From Dissophora ornata (Eukaryota; Mortierellomycota; Mortierellomycetes; Mortierellales; Mortierellaceae), in contig MU617122.1 in the NCBI GenBank assembly GCA_025201705.1, positions 1-22,645 of the forward strand: 22,645 nucleotides of DNA, in the 5' to 3' direction. A model generated the notes under the pieces. The model saw only the letters and a list, made by a program, of their open reading frames with translations, ran no database searches and was not told where the DNA came from. This document shows, piece after piece, positions 1 to 9,093 of this stretch (the first letter of the stretch is position 1; every line of letters starts with the position of its first letter). The translations under genes and the position numbers were made by a program.

Positions 1-20
1 AAAAAAAAAAAAAAAAAAGC

Positions 21-390
21 TTCCCCCTCCCGCCTCCCAATGGCGCCTATTTTGTTCCTGAAAGCAGAGAGACCTTCAGGGCGAAAATTCAGAGGGAGGC
101 CTTCTCTTATCTGTTCGCCATGCGAAATATCAAGGGGATAAGAAACCAACTACATTCTTTTGAACTACTAGGAAATGAACGACAAACTGGTAAGAGTGGC
201 AATAAAGCCTGACAATAGATTACTCCCAACATGGATTTAGTACGCTGGTGTGGCCAAATAGGTTCTCCCAAATATTGTTTGCGAATTTACGGGCTGATAG
301 GATTCTATAACCGTCAGGAAGCGCACCACGATGGTGCGAGAGCTTCTTTTTATTTCCAATATGCTCCAAATATTATAGAAAGTAAACAGC
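21..390 (+). repeat. Interspersed repeat, left copy
   Basis: This stretch is repeated in direct orientation at about 21711-22019. Matching blocks in order include 40-67 against 21727-21754 (one mismatch in 28), a block around 181-200 reading acaaactggtaagagtggc, and 361-390 against 21990-22019 (three mismatches in 30). The left copy is about 60 bases longer through internal indels. It holds a hairpin at 318-346: outer arms gaagc/gcttc and inner arms gcacca/tggtgc around a 3-base loop. No transposase, tRNA-like box or terminal inverted repeat is seen, so the class is unknown. A run of 18 A precedes it at the window edge. Confidence 0.8.
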
Positions 391-727
391 TTTTTCTTTT
401 TCTTTTCAGTAACAACATGTCTCTCTGGTTTAATAACGTGGTGAAAACAAAGCCAAGATCCTCTGTAGAAATCTACGAATAATGTTCTCCTTCGCAATGA
501 AGGTATCCACCAGCGCTATATCGCTATATAGCCAGTCGCTCTCCCACAGTCTAACCCGGTGGGCCCACACAACTATTGCCACCCCTCGTCAGGGTGTCCC
601 ACGGGCTCAGGTTTTTTTTTTTTTTTTTTTTTTTTTGACGCCTCGTGTAAACGCCCTTAAGTAATACCCTTAAGTGCGTAAAAAACGAGCATATGTAATA
701 TTGAAATCTCTAACTTATATGAAAATT
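391..727. other. Non-coding stretch with 25-T tract
   Basis: No supportable gene. It contains a 7-bp-arm palindrome at 515-532 (gctatat, 4-base loop, atatagc), a pure T run at 612-636 and a tandem cccttaagt pair near 652-676. The short open frames here are not conserved-looking. The segment presumably serves as the upstream flank of the tRNA gene. Confidence 0.5.
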
Positions 728-799
728 GCTAACATAGTATAATGGTTAGTATATCTCGTTGTGGCCGAGACGATCCTGGTTCGATTCCAGGTGTTAGCA
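728..799 (+). tRNA. tRNA-His (anticodon GTG)
   Basis: A 72-nt cloverleaf can be folded by eye. The 7-bp acceptor stem is GCTAACA with TGTTAGC and discriminator A. The D arm contains the A-box-like GTATAATGGTTAGTA. The 5-bp anticodon stem is TCTCG/CGAGA around loop TTGTGGC, with anticodon GTG at 761-763. The T arm CCTGG-TTCGATT-CCAGG is the B box. There is no intron and CCA is not encoded, as is normal for eukaryotes. The G-1 that marks mature tRNA-His is normally added after transcription. Confidence 0.96.
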
Positions 800-804
800 T
801 TCTC

Positions 805-808
805 TTTT
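805..808 (+). terminator. Pol III T-run terminator of tRNA-His
   Basis: TTTT begins 6 nt after the tRNA 3' end, and longer T runs follow from about 819. This is the usual RNA polymerase III stop signal. Confidence 0.75.
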
Positions 809-907
809 GTGATTACGTTTTTTGTTTTGTCAAGGCATCACAGTTTCTTGTCCGCTGACCATCAGTACCTCCTTCTGTTTCCGTTTTCGTTCGACCTGCA
901 CTCCGAC

Positions 908-2311
908 ATGGATTTCACTAGCGAACAAGTCTATGGATCAACGCTCTCGTTCAGCGTCGTCTGCTCAGAGTTTGAGGCAATCGGCACAGATTCGCCTGCA
1001 AAGACCATTATTCGAACTTTCGACAAGACCTCTACCAATCTGAGCCAGTACGGGTGCTGGCACTGTATCTTTGAGGAGAGCAAGAAACAGCGCCAGAGAG
1101 TCATTGAGCTTTACCTGTCCCTCAACTGGGTCCTTAGTTCAGAACCTCCATTCCCAGTTTCTTCGTCGTCCACTAAAGGCGGCAGTGACCGGGATATGGC
1201 CTATGAGCTTATTGGTCGGATCAATAGTGTCAAAATTCGCTCAGACTCAACGCTATCAGAGCTCTTGGTTGATCGAATCGACGGTCGTTGTCTTCATGCA
1301 GGGGGGCTCCTCAAGGGTAAGTTGTTCATCGCATCATTTTCTTTGATGGCAAAGAGTCATATTTTCTGGCATTTACGCTTTCAAAATTATTGTGTAGTTC
1401 GACTGCAGCCAGATCGCGTACTGAGAAATGGTCGGTACAAGTTCATGGTCGGGTTTTACACGCAAGACATCTTGCGAACGCGGCGTCTTGAGCGCCAGAT
1501 CTTCACATCGTTCGTCGATATCGATCCTGAGTTTGATCCTACAGAACTTCGTCAAGATGAGACGGCAGATGTTACGTTCGAGTTCCCGGCGCCCAAGTAT
1601 GGACAGGGACCTATCACAATCCAGGCTCACTCCTCTGCTCTTCAGAAGAGCCGGTACTTTGAACAGCGTATGACTGAGGTGGTTCAAGAGAAGGCGCACA
1701 GCAATTTACCTTATAATGGCATCACCTGTGTGATCACAGAATTTAGCCCCAACATCTTTCGTGCCATGCTCCGGTACCTTTATACAGGTCATATGCGAAT
1801 GAGAAATTGCACTGGCGAGGCAGATGTCATTGAGACCTTATTCTCAATCCCGGCGGAGCCGCCTAAGCATGATGGGTATGCTACAGGATTGAGAGGAGGT
1901 GCTAGGAGTGAGATTCGGGTTCTAGAGAAAGTTTGCTTTGAGGATCTCTATCGAATCTCGGAGAGATATGAGATTCCAGGGCTAAGGACTTTGTCGCTCA
2001 AGGCGATGCAGTATACTTTGGACATGTCAATCGCCATTGCGATGTTGATCAAGTTGCCGTGCAAGCCTAGTGAGCTTAGGCAAGTGCCTGGTCAGTACAA
2101 CAGCAGCGGGAAAGAGGAGCAACGGCTCAACAAGGTTCAACTGGCGCAGGTAGTTAGCACCGTCAAGGAGTACATTCAATTCTTTGGACTTGAGGTCTCG
2201 ACGTGGCCGACTGAGAACCAGGACTGTAAATTGGAGCTTTCTGTCGAAGATTGCCTGGAAACAATACGCTATATTGGCGATTGTGTGCTTAACAGCGTGT
2301 CGCAGCATTAG
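908..2311 (+). CDS. BTB/POZ domain protein (MATH-BTB/speckle-type-like)
   Basis: Exons 908-1316 and 1398-2311 give 440 aa. The intron 1317-1397 (GTAAGT...TGTAG, 81 nt, phase 1) has no stop and keeps frame, so retention would add 27 aa. The BTB/POZ fold covers about residues 193-350: ADVTFEFP strand, then ITIQAHSSALQKSRYF, then FSPNIFRAMLRYLYTGH, then FEDLYRISERYEIPGL. The 190 residues before it look MATH-like but match weakly. BTB proteins of this type usually act as substrate adaptors for Cullin-3 ubiquitin ligases, or dimerise. That role is inferred from the fold. The start at 908 was chosen because the open frame further upstream runs into the tRNA gene and has no ATG. The TAG stop at 2309-2311 is followed by AATAAA. 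The pair of tRNA and BTB gene is very compact, with about 100 nt between them. Confidence 0.8.
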   Translation: MDFTSEQVYGSTLSFSVVCSEFEAIGTDSPAKTIIRTFDKTSTNLSQYGCWHCIFEESKKQRQRVIELYLSLNWVLSSEPPFPVSSSSTKGGSDRDMAYELIGRINSVKIRSDSTLSELLVDRIDGRCLHAGGLLKGKLFIASFSLMAKSHIFWHLRFQNYCVVRLQPDRVLRNGRYKFMVGFYTQDILRTRRLERQIFTSFVDIDPEFDPTELRQDETADVTFEFPAPKYGQGPITIQAHSSALQKSRYFEQRMTEVVQEKAHSNLPYNGITCVITEFSPNIFRAMLRYLYTGHMRMRNCTGEADVIETLFSIPAEPPKHDGYATGLRGGARSEIRVLEKVCFEDLYRISERYEIPGLRTLSLKAMQYTLDMSIAIAMLIKLPCKPSELRQVPGQYNSSGKEEQRLNKVQLAQVVSTVKEYIQFFGLEVSTWPTENQDCKLELSVEDCLETIRYIGDCVLNSVSQH

Positions 2312-2372
2312 AATCCTACAACCCGTAGTTGAGTTCGAACGTGATTCTTAGCGTTTCATGCGTATTGTAGGA

Positions 2373-2378
2373 AATAAA
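2373..2378 (+). promoter_or_regulatory. Poly(A) signal of the BTB gene
   Basis: AATAAA lies 62 nt after the stop of the BTB gene, at the usual spacing for 3' end formation. Confidence 0.45.
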
Positions 2379-2484
2379 AACTTCCACTATACAAACTCCT
2401 TTCGCGAGAACTTGAGTCTAATTCCAGTCCTACGACTGGCGTTCTTGGCTGGGGTGGTTTCTTAGTAGTACGTAGTGAGCGAAT

Positions 2485-4124
2485 GATGGTATGGTCTGTC
2501 GCCGAGGTCAACAGGGACCTGAGCCAGATCATCAAGAACTGCCGCAGGCTGGTCCTTCTGACCTCAACGGAGCAACCCTTTCATGTCGTTTTCAGAGAAA
2601 TAACTGGTTGCCATCTTTTGGCAGAGTGAGCCCCTTGGGACTAAACTTTGACAGTTGGCTGAACTCGACTTCACTGACGTTCCCTCGCAAGCCGACATTT
2701 ATGCGTAGCTCTTGGACAAAGAACCCGGGAATGTTATCACGCGGCTGCTTTCAAAAGTTGGAAGATCTGAACCCCGAAAAGGACGGCGAGATTACAAGGA
2801 TTCGACAACACCGGTGTCATTAAGAAAGATGCGACAACACCTTGCATCCCTTCGGCAGGACAACTTTAGTCTTAATTCTTACAAAGGGCGGGATTATGTT
2901 CTGCGAGGCTCCCTTCGAACGGATGGGTTTCGCCTTCAGCTGCTAGCTTTCGAGATGAAAGAGCTCCAGTCGGTCAGATACAAGCGACTCCCGGAGAACG
3001 TCTTACCCCCTCAAATCACTTCCACTGTTGGAGGCGTGGACTACTTCCTGACCGAGGTTCGAAACGTTGTCAAAACTCAGCAGGATATCGCTGGTTTTTG
3101 GGGCTGCGCACCCGAACAAATCAGGATCCTGGGCCTCGATCTCGGCCAGGTATATGTAGTTGGAGCGAGTGCGTTATTGCCCAAGGATAACCAACCTATA
3201 GGGGCTTGCGATATTACAATGGAGGAAACTTTTGAACCTGGCACCGCAATTGAAATGAAAGAGGCTAGCGACCCCGGCACTGAAATTGAAACGAAGGAGC
3301 CTTGTGATGGTGCAACCCCGACCCCTGTTCCCGTCACGTTTTACAATCTGTCTGTGAAGCAGAAAGTCGTTTACCAACCCACCTTCAAGCACCGACGTTG
3401 AACGGAGGAGCAAAAGAAATCGTTCTAGTCGGCGCAACAGAATTCGCCAGCGATATCGAGAGCAAGCTGCCACCTCTTCGCGGCGGCGGTGCCAACTTTG
3501 TGAGTTATGTCACGGAGCTCGAAAAAGCAAAGGAACGACTCTATTGATTTTACAACGACAGCAATATGCGCTTCAAAAACCACAAGTGGGATGCCAGGAA
3601 GGCTAGGGACGCTGAGTACAGGAGTGCGGGATTATAACTGACTGCCCACTCAAGTTGGTTGGAGGGTCGACTGGCAGACAGAGGGATGAAGCCAACAAGG
3701 TTTTGATTGGGGTCGGCCTTGTTCAAAAAGTATGTGTACCTTCGCTGGGGACATGTAGTCTTTCGGTGTCTTTTTTTATTGTGGATAATTCTAATGGGAC
3801 GCTCCTTTTTTAACGGTCTGTAATGCTAGGTCCCTTTGCTACATTGTCGTAGGAATGAATGAGTACTACACATAAAAAAAGTGCTCGACGTGTGTGAAAA
3901 GTTTGTTGGGCGGATCAAGATACGCAGATTGTATTGCGCTACCTGCAAGACATGCATGCATCGCGACGTCATGGCCGGCCATAATATCTGCAACATTATT
4001 CGTGGCCCACCAGCAGAGGCCGCCGTAGAGGCCGCTGTATCTCCAGTCCATAGGCGAGAACGGCAGGTACCATCTGCAAGGTCCAGGTTGTTGCAGCGAC
4101 AGCGATTACGGTGACGTAATTTGA
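2485..4124 (+). pseudogene. Decayed Fanzor/TnpB-like RuvC nuclease, copy 1 (5'-truncated)
   Basis: The longest intact piece is 2712-3401 (229 aa). It contains GRDYVLRGSLRTDGFRLQLL, STVGGVDYFL and the RuvC-I strand ILGLDLGQVYVVGA (Asp codon 3138-3140). Each has a close counterpart in the second copy (14561-15466). Upstream, broken frames from about 2530 still read LTSTEQPF, then MSFSEK. Downstream they give SKLPPLRGGGANFVSYVTEL and FKNHKWDARKARDAEYR. Then come VLIGVGL, VVGMNEYYT (RuvC-II Glu codon 3861-3863), KKCSTC, LYCATCKTCMHRDVMAGHN (RuvC-III Asp codon 3965-3967) and a tail ending at TGA 4122-4124. These are the order and spacing of TnpB/Fanzor RuvC nucleases, which cut DNA guided by an omega-RNA. 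It is inactive: stops at 3399, 3545 and 3873, plus frameshifts near 3426, 3640 and 3900. An acceptor-like AG near 3831 suggests an intron matching the one in copy 2. No XPG portion is visible upstream. Confidence 0.75.
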
Positions 4125-4138
4125 GCGGGGAGTGCCCG

Positions 4139-4186
4139 ACGCGTTTTTATTTACATTATTCATGGAGACGTGGAAACAAGACGCGT
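4139..4186 (+). promoter_or_regulatory. Two ACGCGT (MCB-like) boxes upstream of kinesin-5
   Basis: ACGCGT occurs at 4139-4144 and again at 4181-4186, 42 bp apart and about 135-180 nt before the kinesin-5 ATG. In yeasts this hexamer is the MluI cell-cycle box bound by MBF at G1/S. Binding here is inferred from the motif and from the cell-cycle function of the downstream gene. Confidence 0.45.
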
Positions 4187-4318
4187 TGCATCTCTTTTTG
4201 TCAACCTCTATTTTCTCCTCCTGGCATCATTACATATCCTTCTATCCAACACTACCCATCAATCTAGCACCACAACCAGAGAAATCAAGTTGCTGCACAT
4301 CTATCCCTCCCAAAAGCA

Positions 4319-7300
4319 ATGTTTGGCGCCAGAAACGGGGCTGGCTCCAGTCGGCCACCATCCGCCCTGGCCAATCACAAACAGTACGCACCACAGGCTA
4401 GCAACAGGCCCAACGAGAACGACAATGTAGGCATGATCAGGAGGACATCATCCGAGTCTGTCTCTTCTCTTGGATTGGCGAGCAATGTCCAGCACGGGGC
4501 CGGAGCTAGAACTTCCGCTGTCTCTCACCATCCGCCATACAACCCATCGACTACAAGGGTCAACACACACCCTAGCCAGCAGGGCAACTACAGCAATGCA
4601 CCAAACGTGAACAAAGAGCTCAACATTCAGGTGGTCGTCAGAATAAGGTGAACCATCGCATACCGCCGAGACGAAGGGTGGAGCCAAGGCGTCTCTTAAT
4701 TCACATGAATCTGACCATTAGTCATTTTAACTTTTCATGTGCCTTCTCTTAGGTCCAGAAACGAGCGCGAGGTTAGAGAAAACTCGCCAGTCGCCGTACA
4801 AGCTCAGAACAAAGAGATTCTTGTCCCCTCTACGCTGGGCGACAGAGCGCCATCAAAGTCTTACAGTTTTGATCGAGTCTTCATGTACTCCGACCAAGAG
4901 TGCATCTACAACGAGGTCGTGACACCAATCCTGGATGAGGTTCTAACCGGTTACAACTGCACCATCTTTGCCTACGGACAGACAGGAACAGGAAAGACGT
5001 TTACCATGGAGGGTGATCTTCGTGATAGCTTTGGCGAGTGCTCACGGGACGCTGGTATCATTCCCAGGACCCTTTATACCTTGTTTGCAGCGCTGGAGAG
5101 AAAAGATACAGAGTATACAGTTCGCGTGTCGTTCCTGGAGCTATACAATGAAGAGGTCAAAGATCTTTTGGTCCTAGAAGATGATCGTAAGGTGGTTAAG
5201 ATATTCGACAGTATCAAGAAACAGGGCCCGCTCGTTCAAGGTCTGGAGGAAGTTTCGATCTTTAATGCCACTCAAGGAATTGATGCGTTGAGAAAGGGTA
5301 GTGCCAAACGGACGGTCGCCGCCACCAAGAGCAACGACAAGTCGAGTCGATCCCATGGGGTATTCTCAATCACTGTACATGTCAAGGAGACCGCAGACGA
5401 TGGAGAAGAGCTTTTGAAAATTGGAAAACTAAACCTGGTCGATCTGGCAGGATCGGAAAATATCGCACGCTCCGGAGCCGAGGCCACACAGGCAAAAGAA
5501 GCTGGACGAATTAACCAGAGTTTGCTTACGCTTGGGCGAGTTATTAACTCGTTGGTGGAAAGGTCACAGCATATTCCATACAGGTGAGAACAATCAGGCT
5601 CTTCGTCGTAGCTGACCTCACTAATGTGTAATCACTTTTTGTGTCGAGGTCGACTGACCCTTTCCGCATTATTTATTGAAACAATAGAGAGAGTAAACTG
5701 ACTAGGCTGCTTGAAGACTCCCTCGGGGGTAAGACAAAGACCTGTATCATCGCCACCATCTCGCCTGCTCGGTCGTGTCTAGAAGAAACTATCAGTACAC
5801 TCAACTATGCGAACCGAGCCAAGAACATCAAGAATACGCCTGAGATAAACCAAAAGATGTCCAAGAAGACCCTCATCAAGGAATACCTGCTGGAGATTGA
5901 TCGCCTCAAGGCTGATCTTAATGTGAGTTGGTATGCGGTGAAACAGTTTGGGGAGGAGGCCACATATCGGGTTCAGCTACATACTAATCGTGTACGGCGT
6001 TCGTTACTGCATCTTTTGTAGGCTACGCGAGAAAAGAATGGCGTTTTCATGACACAGGAGTCTTATCAATCGCTTCTCGATGAAAGTTCTAGCAACAAGG
6101 ATCTTGTGGGCGAGACACAAAAACAAATCGAAAAGATCACACTGGAGCTGGTGCGAGTAGAGGAAAAATTCCGGGAGAATATGAAACTTCTTACGACGAC
6201 AGAATTCAAACTCGGACTCTCGAAGGCAGAGCTGGAGACCAAGCGCGTGGAACTACAGGAGACCCAGGACCAGTTGGTCAAGACCAAGCAAGTCCTGCGG
6301 GAGGAGAAGCTTTTGCGCCAGGCCCATGCCCATACTGAAGAGCAGCTAAACTCAGTAGCAGCATATCTCCGGTCAACGCTTGCAACGAGCATCAAGGACA
6401 TCAAGGGTCTTTACGAAGAGCTGGAGAGAAAGAACATGATTGAGCGCGAGAACCGACATGCTCTGACCGAGTTTCAGGAAAAGCTGATGGCTCTCTCCGG
6501 GGAGTTGGGAGAGCGTGTTCAAGGCTTCAGTTCGAATCAAACCAGCCTCTTGGCCACAGTCACATTAAGGATGGACAAGACCTTTAAGGATGCAACCGAG
6601 GGATCAGAGAGTGCTCAGGTGTTTCTGACAAGCCAATTGGAGCGCATGTCGAAAGCTGTAAATTCTTTCAATGCGTTGGAGGGCCACGCCTCGGAGAGCG
6701 CCTCGGCATTCAAGCAAGAATTTGAAGCTCTCCGCTTGGAGATGACGGAATTCTTGAAGTCGAGGGTAGAGACATCGAAGTCGAATGCCCTGGAAGGCTT
6801 TGAGGACTTGAAAAGAGCCATGCCAGAGTTTACTAGGTCTTTTGAGAGGCAGCAAGAGGCTATGGCAGGGAAGGTGATCGGGCTGGTCAATGAATCTATA
6901 AAGTTCTCAGAAGAAAGCATCAGTCGGCACCAGCGTGCTTTGGACTCATACGACAAGGCGACCCATGCCGAAATCGAATTCCTGACACACCAGAACCAGA
7001 CTCTGCGACAGCAATTAAAAGATCAGGAGGCGAAGAAAGACGAACAAAAGAATGTGCTTCTTGCAGAGATCGGAGGGTTGCTGGACACCTTCTTGAGAGA
7101 GCAGACTGGCGCTCTGATGGGACACTTCTCCAACACATGCGAGGCCTTAGAAGGGTCGACTGCAAGAATGAATGTGGCTCACTCGGAGCAACGAAGTTGG
7201 TCTGCAGAGTTTGAACGACTAGGCGCGCAGCGTATCCAGGAACTCGCCAGGTCGCGAAGCACATTTGAAAAGGATAACGCAGACACCATGGCAAGGACCA

Positions 7301-8715
7301 CTCAGGAAGGAGAATCGCTGCTTGCGAAGACGGGTGCCCTTGGCTCGTCGATCGAGGAGGACTTGCAGTCGCAACAGGCCTTTATGCAAACCAGGATGTT
7401 TGATATGAACGCAAAGGCGATGAGCGGTTATGAACAAATGCAATCGCAACACGCGATGCTGGCCAAGATGTTCTCGCAAACCTCTGACTACACAGTCACA
7501 GCGCTCCAGGACTTGAAGATCCGAGCGGCAACGAGTAGCATCGACATGGAAACAGCTTATCGCCAGACATCAGACAACGTAAGTTTCCCCCTTGCGCCAT
7601 ATATGTCTTTTTATCGTTCGCTTTGCTCCCATTGATTAGCGAATCTGACAAAGCATTTGTTTCACGTCGTCTTCCTTCAATAGCTTACTGCTGTTAAAAA
7701 TAACATGGAGCTCTTTAATGACGATGCCAGCCACAACCTTGATTTGAGCCGCGAAGAGATGGTGAGCCTGTTGCCTCGCCGTATCAAAGTAGATGACTCA
7801 ACAGGAAGGACACCACCTCGTAGAGAGTACAAGTATCCCCAGACATGGGGACGCACGAGGCCCTCTCAGGATCTTTTGAAGGAATTTAGGGAGCTTGGCC
7901 GAGTCAATATGTTTACGACGGATCAGCCTGCTGGATCTCCAGATATTTCGGACTCTGACGAGAGTCCGGCTGCTACGCCTACTCCTAATCAGGAAGCCGA
8001 GATGTCGGACCCGCAGCTGTTGAGCCCGGGATCAGAGCACCCGGCGGTGCGGGACGTCAGCGGTTCCAGCGATATCACCCCATCTTTGAACGATGGAAGA
8101 GAGTTCATTGGCTCTGGCTCGGCGAATGCCGAGTCTCGAGCAAGGTCCCCGTTTTCTCCGAGCTCAAGAAGGAACTCGCAGTCATTTGTTAGACAGGAGG
8201 CTGAGAAAGAGAAGGAAAACAATATGGAAGCACTGCCCGTCGGCCCAGGAGCCGGCAGCTTGTTGAGAGCTACTCGACCTGGCAAGTTTGGATTCAACGC
8301 CGCGGTGGATTTTGGACTCAGTAAAAAAATGAGTGCATTAGGACAGAATGCATCAGGTTCAATACAGCTGATGCCAAAGAGATCTGCATCCGAGATGGAG
8401 CGCGAACAGGATCCCGAGGGTAACAACCATTCAAGCAACAATTTGGCAGACATTAGCAACAGTATGCTCGCGAATCCGTTCCAGGTAACCAGCAAAGCCA
8501 ATGGAGTAGTTTCTGCCTCCTCTGCGTCAGGTTCGGGTGTTATTACAGGGGTGGCGCCATCGACGTTTGCACCCTCAGGACTTGTGTTTGGTACAGGCAA
8601 GTCGGGACTGGTAAATAGTGCAGAAGGACCTCGCAAGGTCATGCGCCCGGCGCCTATCAAGCCCGTCAGACGCGCCTTTCCATTCGGAAATGGAAATGGC
8701 AACAACAAGCCTTAG
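4319..8715 (+). CDS. Kinesin-5 (BimC/Cut7/Eg5 family) mitotic motor
   Basis: Five exons: 4319-4647, 4753-5583, 5688-5922, 6022-7578 and 7684-8715. Together they give 3984 nt and 1327 aa; all four introns are GT-AG (99-105 nt). The protein slides antiparallel spindle microtubules apart as a bipolar homotetramer. The N-terminal 100 residues are Ser/Asn/His-rich. The motor starts at about VVVRIRSRNERE, with P-loop GQTGTGKT at 185-192, switch I SSRSH at 307-311, switch II DLAGSE at 340-345 and [19 protein letters not shown] across the exon 2/3 join. The neck reads [18 protein letters not shown]. Exon 4 is a long coiled-coil stalk. The BimC box, [16 protein letters not shown], has the expected Cdk site Thr1027-Pro1028. 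A disordered tail of about 290 residues follows, with a KEN motif at 1161-1163 and basic patches near the end. The length is typical or slightly long for fungal kinesin-5. The start codon is the first in-frame ATG after the promoter. Confidence 0.95.
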
Positions 8716-9093
8716 AATCTTTCCATCTATTTTTCATTTTTCATTTGTTTTTTTTATATATTTTATTTTCTCGTTTTGAAAGCCTCTTGTTGTCACTTGT
8801 ATACCACCGAATCCCCCACAAACCATTGTACTTTCATACCCCTTGGCACATCCATTTATCGTACTTCCAGCCGCATGGACATGCAACATCTCTATTCAAA
8901 TTTCGCCGCAGGCTTTTTCATTCGTGATTTCATGTTCTCAAAACCTGTAGAAGTAGCTTCTGTACTCATAGCCAACATTATAATCATAACTCTGCACGTT
9001 CGCTCTTTCAAAACATGGCGGCTGGTAAGTGTTTGTGCTCGATTGCTATTTAATGGTATAAGATGCTGTATGAGGACTGCCTGAACTTATGTT
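8716..9093. other. Convergent intergenic region
   Basis: This lies between the 3' ends of kinesin-5 (+) and the arrestin-like gene (-). It begins T-rich, with tttttttatatattttatttt near 8750, and presumably holds both 3' UTRs. The short open frames here have no recognisable content. Confidence 0.5.

Noticed and set aside
761..907. Extension of the BTB reading frame upstream to 761
   Set aside because: It begins with GTG inside the tRNA-His anticodon and has no ATG before 908, so it is a chance open frame.
7989..8708. 239-residue minus-strand open frame
   Set aside because: It lies wholly antisense to kinesin-5 exon 5, whose sense frame carries the BimC box and KEN motif; it is a shadow of a GC-balanced coding exon.
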